Source: Cyclostephanos tholiformis (taxonomy: Eukaryota > Bacillariophyta > Thalassiosirophyceae > Thalassiosirales > Thalassiosiraceae). Taken from it: a stretch of DNA of 10,602 nt. The stretch is from contig JALLPB010001233.1 in assembly GCA_036939975.1 (NCBI GenBank), positions 1 through 10,602 of the forward strand. The letters are read 5' to 3'. The position numbers and the translations under genes are program-made. Shown here in pieces: positions 1-7,238 of this stretch (position 1 is its first letter; the number at the start of each line of letters is the position of its first letter). Under the pieces are notes generated by a model that was not told where the DNA came from, did no database searches, and was given only the letters and a program-made list of their open reading frames with translations.

Positions 1-314
1 TTGCTATGAAGCATGGCATTGAAACGCTGAGGGGACTGAGATACAAACTTCGGATGATGGGTGTGCCTATCAGAGGGCCCTCATACGTCTACGGGGACAA
101 CAAATCCCAGGTGACCAATTCCTCCAGACCTGAATCGACTCCGCAAAAGAAATGCGATTCCATTTGCTATCACGCAATACCAGAGTCCGTTGCTATGGGA
201 GAGACTCTCATTACGCATATCGGTACTCACGACAATTTGGCTGACCCCTTGACCAAATCGACTTCCGGCCTCAAACGCCGTAGACTCTTCGGGAGCATCT
301 TGTATGACCTATGA
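1..314 (+). pseudogene. Copia pol copy 1, C-terminal RNase H tail (cut by window edge)
   Basis: This is the last ~100 codons of a Ty1/copia polyprotein, within the RNase H domain that degrades the RNA strand of the RNA/DNA hybrid during reverse transcription. Visible motifs are the end of the AEFVAMKHG block, YGDNKSQV with the third catalytic Asp, and the copia-typical THDNLADPLTK near the end. It aligns base for base with 7702-8012; I count about 19 differences in ~308 bases (~94% identity), mostly transitions. A TATGACC heptamer is duplicated in tandem at about 303-316. This shifts the frame and ends the protein at a TGA (312-314), whereas copy 2 reads on through LYDLYDDHTPI. The rest of the element lies left of the window. 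Copia identity is confident; the lineage assignment is from memory. Confidence 0.9.
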
Positions 315-606
315 CCTGTATGATGACCACACACCCGAGCAATTCAACTAGAGCAAGACCGCCCGACTGATACCTGACTAATGCCAGTCACCCATCCGAT
401 CTTGAGGGGACTGAGGAAATATGGCCATGTGGAGGGAGTCGGAGTCGGCATCTCGGATCACGGACAGACCGTGGATAGATTCACGAGAAACCGGAATGGA
501 TTCAAGAAAGGGATCTGAGCGCGTCATCCCGTCGTATGTAGGATCACGGTACCATCGAAAAGGATCCAACAGAAGGCGCATGTCAGGCGCGTGCCATGCA
601 CACACC
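315..606 (+). other. Copia copy 1, 3' untranslated region between pol and LTR
   Basis: This stretch pairs with 8037-8300 of copy 2 with small indels and no shared open frame, so it belongs to the element and is not flanking DNA. It contains a purine-rich run at 403-421 (TGAGGGGACTGAGGAAATA, nearly identical at 8092-8110) and a second at about 428-439 (TGTGGAGGGAG). Either could be the polypurine tract that primes plus-strand DNA. If the second is the true tract, the LTR would start near 428-440 and be about 320-330 bp long rather than 152 bp. Confidence 0.6.
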
Positions 607-758
607 TGATGTCAGAATTCTGCTTCCTCACATCATCACGTTTGCCATTGCCATAATTTGTAGACTATGCTAATTGTTAAAGACCATGAATAGCGCCGGG
701 CCACTAGCATGGTGACCGGTGCGACTACGGCCAATAGGACTACCATATTGTAGCATCA
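607..758 (+). repeat. LTR of copia copy 1 (3' LTR)
   Basis: The stretch starts TGATGTCAGAAT and ends ATTGTAGCATCA. These termini form an imperfect inverted repeat with a perfect TGATG/CATCA core and obey the TG...CA rule. The same ~150-bp block with the same ends occurs at 8301-8455. It includes a CCAAT box (731-735) and the shared segment CATGAATAGCGCCGGGCCAC. The right border is approximate because TTGATTTA after CATCA is also shared by both copies. The left border is debatable because no polypurine tract abuts 607, so a longer LTR starting near 428 cannot be excluded. Confidence 0.6.
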
Positions 759-888
759 TTGATTTAATCACCCAACACTGATGGGCTCAAGTGTGCATGG
801 GGCGAAAGGGGCCCATGACTGGGTGGCAGCAGCCTCAGACATAATCGAGATTGTTATTATAATACCGGGGACACACTTGGACAACAGG
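759..888. other. Short spacer after copy 1 LTR, no gene seen
   Basis: Similarity to copy 2 fades after TTGATTTA at 759-766. A weak gapped match to the leader at 8464-8485 may continue (ATCACCCAACACTGA against ATCAGACCCACACCTGA). No convincing coding sequence or RNA gene is visible. Confidence 0.4.
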
Positions 889-1215
889 CAGACAGACCGT
901 GGTCTAAGGACAGACTCTTGGTCTAAGGACAGACCTTTGGCTGATGGCCAGACACACGGTCTAAGGACAGACCTATGGTGACAGCCAGACTCTCGGTCTA
1001 TGGACAGGCCTTTGGGTGACGGCCAGACTATCTGTCTAAGGACAGACCTTCAGGTGACGAACCGCCGCCATCGGATGATGGACTTACCGTCGGTCAAAGG
1101 ATGGACTGTCGGTTGAAGGAAGGACCCCCAGTTGATGGTCAGACATGGTCTATGGACAGACACGGTCAATGGACAGACGCTCAGTGCCGAACAGATGCAG
1201 TCTATGGACAGACCA
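889..1215. repeat. Degenerate ~38-bp tandem repeat with GGTCTAAGGACAGACC core
   Basis: The core GGTCTAWGGACAGACC, itself partly palindromic (GGTCT...AGACC), starts at about 901, 920, 958 and 995, with a variant at 1033. Spacing over the best units is 38, 37 and 38 bp. Each best unit carries a second half resembling TGGTGACGGCCAGACTCTC. Further decayed cores follow to about 1215 (for example GGTCTATGGACAGAC near 1148). Short open frames here are a by-product of the repeat. It is non-coding as far as I can tell. Confidence 0.8.
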
Positions 1216-1428
1216 AGGAACACCGATATCCTTAAGAGAGTTCCACTATCTTAGCTGCCATTTGGGACTCACAATTGGAGAGTGCCTTGCCAAACATCTG
1301 AGAGTCACTCTCAACACACCTGTAACCATAAATCTAGGTCATAATCTTCCCGTCTACCATCCTTTTTCAGTGGTGCTCCATGATCTATTGAACTTGCTTT
1401 TCTTTTTTTCTGCTCTTCCACACAAATC
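1216..1428. other. Unique-looking spacer, nothing recognised
   Basis: About 210 bases of ordinary composition, becoming T-rich near 1398-1412. I see no motif, RNA gene or repeat unit matching the arrays on either side. Confidence 0.4.
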
Positions 1429-1785
1429 CATTTGGCCAGCGCTTTCATCCATGCTGCACTGCCACCTCCATTTTTTATTCATTTGGCCAGCGCTTTCATC
1501 AATGCTGCATCGCCACCTCCATTTTTGATCCATTTGGCCAGTGCTTTCATCAATGCCATGCCACCACCTCTATTTTCCATCCATTTGGCCTGCGCTTTCA
1601 TCGATGCTGCACCACCACCTCTATTTTTTCCATCCACTTGGCCAGCGTTTTCATTGATGCTGTGCTGCCACCTCCATTTTCTATCCATCGGCCAGCATTT
1701 TCATCGATGCTGTGCCACCATCTCCATGTTCTATCCATTTGACCAGCGCATTTGTTGATGCTGTGCTCAAGGTTGTGCCTTCATT
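1429..1785. repeat. 51-bp minisatellite, about 6-7 units
   Basis: Units begin with CATTTGGCCAGCGCTTTCAT at 1429, 1480, 1531, 1582, about 1635, about 1686 and about 1736, giving spacings of 51, 51, 51, 53, 51 and 50 bp. Each unit continues with CAATGCTGCA..CCGCCACCTCCATTTT. Because 51 is divisible by 3, the array reads open on both strands as a ~17-residue repeat (ASAFINAAPPPLF-like on +). I treat those frames as repeat artefacts, since the next units lose the 51-bp period and there is no start context or conserved downstream domain. Confidence 0.88.
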
Positions 1786-2176
1786 TGCCACTCATTCTCT
1801 TGGCTGGCACATTCAATGATGACTTGCCACTCATTCATTTTGGCCGGCACTTTCATCACCGCTATGCCACCCATTCATTTTTGGCCAGCACATTCATTGC
1901 CATGCCACCTATTCCTTCCGGCCAATGCATTTGCTGCACCGCCCTTTCATTTTTGGCCAACTCATTCACTGCCGTGTCACCCATTCATTTTTGGCTGGCG
2001 CATTCATCACCAAGCCACCCATTCATCCCAGCCAGCGCAGTCGCTGTGCTGCCCTTTCATTTTTGGTCAGCACATTTGATTGCCATGCCACCCTTTCAAA
2101 ATCTGGCTGGCACATTTGATTGCCATGTCGCCCTTTCACTTTCATTTGTGGCCAGGGCATTTGATTGCCACACCGC
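1786..2176. repeat. Degenerate ~39-bp tandem repeat related to the 51-bp array
   Basis: The recurring block is TTTTGGCCGGCACATTCATT followed by GCCATGCCACCCATTCA. GGCYRGC-like cores occur near 1801, 1842, 1884, 1919, 1956, 1993, 2032, 2068, 2105 and 2151, averaging about 39 bp. The unit shares CATTTGGCCAGC and CATTCATNRATGCC words with the 51-bp units but lacks part of the CCGCCACCTCC segment. It is the same satellite family in a shorter form. Confidence 0.8.
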
Positions 2177-2334
2177 CCTTGATTCATTCGGGCAACGATT
2201 ATTGAAGACTGCCCTTGATTCATTTCAATTCATTTGGGCAACGATATTTGAACACTGCCCTTAATTCACTTGGGCAACAATTCTTGAACGCTGCCCTCAA
2301 TTCATCTGGGCAACAATTATTGACAAAGCAACTT
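2177..2334. repeat. 36-bp tandem repeat, four units
   Basis: The unit is GCCCTTGATTCATTCGGGCA plus ACGATTATTGAAGACT. It repeats four times with variants (CAATTCATCTGGGCAACAATTATTG in the last). The second unit carries a ~10-bp internal duplication (TTCATTTCAATTCATTT). The change from GGCCRGC to GGGCAAC distinguishes it from the flanking arrays, but CATTTGGGCAA...TTGAA still resembles CATTTGGCCGGCACAATT..TTGAA. Confidence 0.78.
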
Positions 2335-2755
2335 CTATCCATTTGGCCAGCACAATTTATTATTGTATGCTGCACCCCTGCCAATTATTCCATTTGGCCG
2401 GCACATAATTTTTGCCACTGATTTTGGCTGGTGCAATTGATTATTGAATGCCATGCTTCCCTATCTGATTTTGGCTGGCACAGTTCATCATTGAATGACA
2501 TGCCACCCCCTCTGATTTCAACTGGCACAATTGATTGTTGAATGCCTCTTTTGCCAAATATTTCATTTGGCCGGCACCATTAATTTTTGGAATGCCACAA
2601 ATATTTATTTTTGCCAATTATTCCATTGGCTGGCACAATTTATTGAATGCCACACACCTACTATTCTACTAGGCCAACACAATTCATCATTGAATGCCAT
2701 GCTACTGCCAATATCCCATTTGGCTGGTGCAATTTATTGAATGCCACACCCCCCT
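2335..2755. repeat. Degenerate ~55-bp tandem repeat related to the preceding arrays
   Basis: The block CATTTGGCYGGCACAATTTA followed by TTGAATGCCATGC recurs about 8 times with variable tails (for example CTGCCAATTATTC), at roughly 45-60 bp spacing. AT content is higher than in the 51-bp array. It ends near 2755 in ACACCCCCCTTATGC. This is the most decayed part of the satellite, and unit borders are uncertain. Confidence 0.72.
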
Positions 2756-3690
2756 TATGCTCAACCATATCTTCAACAAGACTACAAATGTTCTATGATC
2801 TTTATGACAACTACAAGTGCATCTTACAAGTGCATCTGCCATCATACCTTACTCTCCTAGGGATGCATAATTGGAGTTGGTATATTCCCACAGATTGCTC
2901 AACCAAGAGGTTCAATTGCTGGCAAGCTCACGTTCTTTCTCATCCTCTCAAGGCCCACCATGGCATTCCAGACCCTGAAGATTGAGCAATGATCACATCA
3001 CAGATAGCATGGGTGCTTTTTGCACAAGCAACTTGACAAGGATGGTTCTGTTGCACATATCCCTATCTGTGTGGCAATCTCAAATTCTCCCAATGCTAAC
3101 TATTTGAATTGAGACATTCATGCTCTTGCCCAGTCCTATTCCCATTCCTCAAACCCAAGCTCACTTCAGGTAGTCACCTCGCCATGGTATATCATTTCAG
3201 TGATTGACTTTGAATGCGATTCTTTCAATGAAACCAAGTCTGTTTTAGCACAATAGACTATAGGGCTCCTTGCTACCCTTGGTTTTTGTCATGAGTACAA
3301 TATGTCACAAATTCAGACTGAATACGGCTCCCTTCATCAACATCTGTTATTTCATCATCAATAGCCTTGCTAAGTCACAAGATATATCCAGTGTACCCCA
3401 ACTTGATCACAGATCATTCGGGGGATGCACTATCCCATTCGTTCCACCCATGACATGGCTCATTTGGACAAAAGGTTCATGGCCTATCACCCCCCCCATT
3501 TTTTTCTTTTTTGGAAAAAAACCTTTCAATACATCCATTTGGATAGCTGCATTCTGCAGCAAGGAATGAATGCTGCGTTAGCAAACTTGCTCAGTGATAC
3601 TTCTTGGTGTTGGTCTTTTGGCTGCCCCTCATGCACTTTGACTTGGATCCCAGCGTGGTGCAATTTGTTCATCGATGCAAGAATCAGAGG
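2756..3690. other. AT-richer spacer with possible decayed coding stretches
   Basis: No intact gene. Two + strand stretches keep low stop density: 2770-2985 (ending at a TGA, reading like ...YNHWSWY- or CWQAH-type text) and about 3425-3733, where a frame reads HDMAHLDKRFMAYH and later MNAALANLLSDTSWCW. A third frame between about 3040 and 3240 reads with one stop (DKDGSVAHIPICVAISNS). These lie in different frames and I do not recognise a family. They could be the remains of an old transposable-element protein or chance. The stretch also contains a C8 run (about 3489-3496) followed by T-rich and A-rich runs. Confidence 0.3.
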
Positions 3691-3960
3691 TGGTTGTGTG
3701 GGGGTTGTGTCGGTGGCGATTTTCGAGTGGTAGGCTAGGTGGTTGGACCACCACCTAAAACTGCACTGGTTCATCAGTTTTTGCTAGCCAAACGATTCCT
3801 CCCTGGTATAAGCAGATGCATCACACTGTTGGCTAGCAACAGGTAATGTGGCTTAGTCTAGAACCCCAGGTGAAGTGAGTATCGGAGAGGTTTGAGTTGG
3901 GGTTGTGTGTTGTTTTAGGGTAGGTGGTAGGACCACTACCAAGACTAACCTTTGTTTGAC
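3690..3960. repeat. Paired dyads (two palindromes and an 11-bp inverted repeat)
   Basis: Two imperfect direct copies of a G/T-rich block (3693-3765 and 3893-3955, both with GGGGTTGTGT) each contain a dyad: AGGTGGTTGGACCACCACCT at 3737-3756 and GGTAGGTGGTAGGACCACTACC-type at 3919-3940. Between them lies a perfect 11-bp inverted repeat, TTGCTAGCCAA (3781-3791) and TTGGCTAGCAA (3829-3839). This resembles the ends of a small non-autonomous transposon, but no target duplication was identified and no protein is associated. Confidence 0.55.
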
Positions 3961-4219
3961 CCCTTGCCATCAACCAATAGCCACCCCCTGGCATTGATAG
4001 CTGCAAAATAATATCATCAAACAAATGATGTTTTGAATGGTTGGATCTAATTCACTTGACGAGGCAAGTATCATGACGTTTTCTGGGGGAGGGATTTGAT
4101 TACACTTGAAAAAATAAAACTTACTGTCCCGGTTAGGGCGGCAAAAAGTAATTATAAAACGCAATGTAAATGCACAAAATTAATTATTAATACTAGAATT
4201 TTATGTTGTCTAAACTGGA
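3961..4219. other. Spacer, nothing recognised
   Basis: AT-rich non-coding sequence with several short A/T runs (for example AAAAAATAAAA near 4108). No RNA gene, repeat unit or convincing coding frame is seen on either strand. Confidence 0.35.
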
Positions 4220-4990
4220 TGACTGCATTGTCCATCCCTTGGCCACCCACCCCCAACGTAGTGGCCTGCGAGTGCATTGTACGTTGCACAGCCAACCCCT
4301 GCACCGCCGCCCAACCCCCTAAAGGCCATGACTGTGACTGCTTTGTCAATGACACGTCCCTCCTCCCCCCACCCTTCATCCCCAGAAGTCCATATCCCCA
4401 TGCATTGTTGTCATTGACCACAATGTCCATTGCCAGACTGCCCTCAATGCCATTGTTTGTGCAATCGTCATCCATCTCATAACCATCAGAGCATCCATCC
4501 CCCCATCCTCCCCATTTCTACCCCCCCCACCATCATGCCTCCGGCATTGTCGATGCAGCCGCTCCTTGTCATACCCCCTTGTTCTTCTTTCTCCCTCCCC
4601 CCTCCCACTTCCCCATGCCACTCATTCTCCCACAAATAATGTGCCCTCAGCATCATTCTTCATTCAGTACAACTGTCTTTTTCCCCTCCCCCCCCCATCT
4701 GTCGCCTCTCCCCAACAACACTGTGTGACAACACTGCCCGATGCATCGCTGTGCCCCCCCCCTCAAACACTGCTGTCAACAGCCCCCAACTTGTTCATCA
4801 CACCACCCCCAACTTTCCCAACAACACCCAACTGCCCCCTCAATCCTCAATGGCATCACACCACCACCACCCCCTGACAATGCCAGGGCAGGGCGGTGCA
4901 GCAGCGCATGGGGTGAGTTGTCTAGCCTGTGCATTATCCTGATGCACCAAGGAGTCTCCAGCCCACAGAAGTTGCACCGCCAAGCTCATG
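4220..4990. repeat. C-rich, G-poor low-complexity block
   Basis: The + strand is strongly enriched in C over G, with many CCCCC-CCCCCCCCC runs (for example near 4521, 4689 and 4755) mixed with CATTGTC, CCACC and ACAACACC words. Several open frames on both strands cross it, giving proline/threonine/serine/histidine-rich products on + and glycine-rich products on -. That is what skewed composition produces. No domain or codon-use signal supports a gene. Confidence 0.6.
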
Positions 4991-5133
4991 GCTCCCTCCC
5001 ATCATTTTTGTGAGTTGTTGGTTGTTGATTGTTGGTTGTGTCATGACTCTACCATATAGGCCGGGGTTTAAGCACCACTTTATCTTCCCGTTTATGTACA
5101 GAGGACTTGTTAAAAATGGGAGCTCAGGTTTCT
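4991..5133. other. Short spacer, nothing recognised
   Basis: It contains a GTTGGTTGTTGATTGTTGGT run (about 5015-5035) and ordinary sequence up to the inverted repeat. No gene is supported. Confidence 0.35.
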
Positions 5134-5359
5134 CTATGAAAAAGGTAGAATTTCCTCATTCTCTTTTACAGAAGAGAGTGATTTTTCTACCACACTGTGT
5201 AATTTGTCTAGATGGCATAGCAAAAAGTCCCTCTCTCCCTCACAGAGTTTTGGAAATTCTATCAAAAAAGGTAGCATGCAGCTAAAAATGAGCACCAAAA
5301 AGTAGAATTTCCGTAAATAATTATCATCAGTGCGCATGGAAATTCTACCTTTTTGATAG
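5134..5359. repeat. Foldback / MITE-like element with 22-bp terminal inverted repeats
   Basis: The left arm CTATGAAAAAGGTAGAATTTCC (5134-5155) is the reverse complement of 5338-5359 with one mismatch. Inside, the same vocabulary recurs in alternating orientation: GGAAATTCTATC followed by AAAAAAGGTAG (5252-5274), AAAAAGTAGAATTTCC (about 5297-5312) and TTTTTCTACC (about 5182-5191). The 226-bp segment could therefore fold into nested hairpins. There is no open frame of note inside and no obvious target-site duplication. Size, terminal repeats and lack of coding fit a non-autonomous DNA element, but a plain palindromic repeat is also possible. Confidence 0.6.
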
Positions 5360-5389
5360 AACACTCATTGTACCTGCAAACATGTTAAA

Positions 5390-5587
5390 ATGAGGCACAT
5401 GAAGAGCTCTTTTGTTTACTTTGCCATTGCACTAATTGCTGCCATCATTGTCCCTCCCCTCATTGATGTCAGAAGCAGCAGTGGGATGGAGCTAACATGG
5501 CAGGGCAATGAAGGTGGCACATCATCTGCAATGGAGGCAATGACAGATGCGGTCATGGTGGTCATTGTTGCAGTAGGTGCATCGTAA
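5390..5587 (+). CDS. Possible 65-aa small ORF with hydrophobic N-terminus, doubtful
   Basis: The frame reads MRHMKSSFVYFAIALIAAII and then a polar stretch. It ends with a second valine-rich hydrophobic patch (VMVVIVAVGAS) before TAA. Residues 5-25 look like a signal peptide or membrane segment (basic, then a hydrophobic run). I recognise no family. It lies alone between a foldback repeat and a retroelement remnant, and the opposite strand is also open across it. The sequence shares CATTG/CAATG words with the low-complexity block upstream, so chance is the more likely explanation. Confidence 0.15.
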   Translation: MRHMKSSFVYFAIALIAAIIVPPLIDVRSSSGMELTWQGNEGGTSSAMEAMTDAVMVVIVAVGAS

Positions 5588-5630
5588 AAAAAACAACACT
5601 CAACAACCACTTTCGTTGGCAGGGGCAATT

Positions 5631-5640
5631 GGGGGGGGGG
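5631..5640. repeat. G10 homopolymer at retroelement truncation point
   Basis: Ten consecutive G directly precede the sequence from which copia integrase text becomes readable (5658 onward). It marks the left limit of the copy 2 remnant. Confidence 0.85.
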
Positions 5641-5657
5641 AGTAGTCGGTTAGGGTG

Positions 5658-5945
5658 ACCAGACCAGAGGACTTCAAATGTAAGCTCCGAGAAGCTGATT
5701 GTCATGGCCATCAGACTGAACCGTATTCCCTGTGGCAGCAAGCCACTGTGGGATGTATCCGTGAATTGAACCGAGGTACATAACGTAAGATGATCATGAC
5801 CGGATCACCCAAAACCCTCTGGGACCATTGCCTTGAGTTGGAAGCGCTTGTCCGCTCCTCACCGCGCAATGACATCTACATGACCAACGGCGAAGAGCCT
5901 GAGACCATAATAACTGGTACTACTGCTGACATCAGCCACATCAAT
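5658..5945 (+). pseudogene. Copia pol copy 2: integrase C-terminal part, broken
   Basis: Integrase inserts retrotransposon cDNA into the host genome. Only its later part remains. The + frame reads DFKCKLREADCHGHQTEPYS, then LWQQATVGCIRELNRGT, an in-frame TAA (5781-5783), RKMIMTGSPKTLWDHCLELE and ALVRS, ending TADISHI. The TEPYS-WQ block is where the third catalytic residue of the DDE triad sits. Family members as I remember them have WQNAAEG or WQQAAEG, and this copy has Val (codon 5748-5750) in place of that Glu. The text jumps at 5940-5946 from DISHI to ILKSNGQFVCRSTLRHLT in another frame. That implies a deletion of several tens of codons, with ATC at both sides of the junction. Everything N-terminal (gag, protease, zinc-binding and catalytic core start) is missing. 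Confidence 0.85.
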
Positions 5946-6590
5946 CCTCAAGTCAAATGGACAATTTGTCTGCAGGTCCACCCTGCGGCACCTGACTGAC
6001 GACAAACTCCAATGCCAGACTCACATTGCTATGCACGCTGTATTCGACACGAGTATTAACGACACCTTGGGCCCATCGGCCCCACCCCAGGATTTTCCTG
6101 TGGAAGACATGACTCCTGAGCATGATCCGTTTGACCCGGACATGCTTGACTTCGACCCTGATCAGGGCGACATTGAAGTTACGCCTGACTATGGTGATAA
6201 CTATGTCGGACCTGAGCTCCTCTTTCCACGAGGGGGCGCCCTGGCCAGGGGACGTGTGACTCGCAGGAAACGGGATATCGATGGCAACCCACCGGTGTTG
6301 CAAATGCTAACCCGATCCTTGACACCCGCGACTATGTCGTTACGTTTGACAATGGGGACGTGACTGAACTGACTGCCAACTTGTATGGTGAATCAATGTA
6401 TGTGCAATGTGACCCTGACGGGACGCAATATGTGCTACTGGATTCGATTATTGACCACCACCGCCTTGACACGGCAACAAAATTATCAGACCAGACTGTC
6501 GTACACAATAGTGGCCGTAAGTTCTGGCGACGTAACACCATCGGCTGGCATTTATGCTGCCAATGGAAGGATAATTTTACCTCCTGGGAG
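5944..6590 (+). pseudogene. Copia pol copy 2: integrase-RT linker region, frameshifted
   Basis: From 5944 the reading frame gives ILKSNGQFVCRSTLRHLTDD and an acidic linker (AVFDTSINDTLGPSAPPQDF, then many Asp/Glu/Pro). This matches the low-complexity spacer between integrase and reverse transcriptase in this lineage. At 6289-6291 one base is missing. Reading continues in the next frame as TGVANANPILDTRDYVVTFD and ELTANLYGESMYVQCDPDG, then LLDSIIDHH, a block well conserved in the family. It ends with CCQWKDNFTSWE at 6590, where a second deletion begins. No catalytic role is known for this part; it separates domains in the polyprotein. Confidence 0.85.
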
Positions 6591-7238
6591 CGAGACCGTA
6601 CGTATTGCATTAATGCTTGCTGCTTTAAATGACCTCCAAGTCAAAGCTGGTGACGTGCTTAATGCCTATATCACCGCTCCTGTCAAGGAGAAGGTTTGGA
6701 CTGTCCTTGGACCTGAATTTGGACCCGACGCCGGCAAGAACGCCATCATCGTGCGCGCTTTGTATGGACTGAAGAGTGCTGGGGCAGCGTTTCGCGCCCA
6801 TCTTGCCTCCTTTGTGCGCCAGATGGGTTACACGTCGTGCAAAGCCAACCCTGACCTTTGGTACAAGCCTGAGATTCGACCCGACGACAATTTTTGGTAC
6901 TATGCATACAGACTTTGTTACGTTGATGACATTTTGGTTATACACCATGACTCCATGTCGGTACTACATCAAATTGATAAGTACTTGCCTTTGAAGCCTA
7001 CCTCTGTGGGTGACCCCGACATTTACCTGGGCGCTAAGCTCAGTGAGACTCGACTACCCAATGGCATCTGGGCTTGGGGACTTAGTCCTTCCAAGTACGT
7101 CAACCAGGCCGTTAAGAATTGCCAGACTCACCTGACTGGAAAAACTGAACGGACGTTATTCCATTCCAGCAAAAGCCGAGAATCCATTTCCAGGCGACTA
7201 TAATCCCGACACTGACATGTCGGCACCACTTGGCCCCA
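6589..7238 (+). pseudogene. Copia pol copy 2: reverse transcriptase, N-terminal motifs deleted
   Basis: Reverse transcriptase (RVT_2 type) copies the element RNA to DNA. The readable part starts SETVRIALMLAALNDLQVKA, with motif A as AGDVLNAYI (first catalytic Asp). It continues with KEKVWTVLGPEFG, RALYGLKSAGAAFR, the catalytic CYVDDILVIHHD box and DIYLGAKL. The linker end (TSWE, 6588-6590) joins straight to this, so roughly 100 codons normally carrying the first RT motifs are lost, with a GAG(C)GAG word at the junction. An extra A in the A-run at 7139-7144 shifts the frame after HLTGK (then NGRYSIPAKAENPFPGDYNP). A further shift near 7238-7242 leads into the next piece. The catalytic Asp residues remain, but the domain cannot be made as one chain. 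Confidence 0.9.

Noticed and set aside
889..1215. CRISPR-like array
   Set aside because: Repeats are degenerate, the spacing is filled by related sequence rather than unique spacers, and the context is eukaryotic retroelement DNA.
1752..2264. 170-codon + strand frame
   Set aside because: It runs across decayed 39-bp and 36-bp tandem repeats. Its His/Phe/Pro-rich product simply mirrors the repeat words, and unit lengths are not a multiple of 3.
4096..4877. Several overlapping open frames of 60-130 codons on both strands
   Set aside because: They lie mostly in the C-rich low-complexity block, where a lack of stops is expected from composition. No domains or start context seen.
5953..6303. 116-codon - strand frame
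   Set aside because: It is antisense to the copia integrase-RT linker, which is readable on the + strand.
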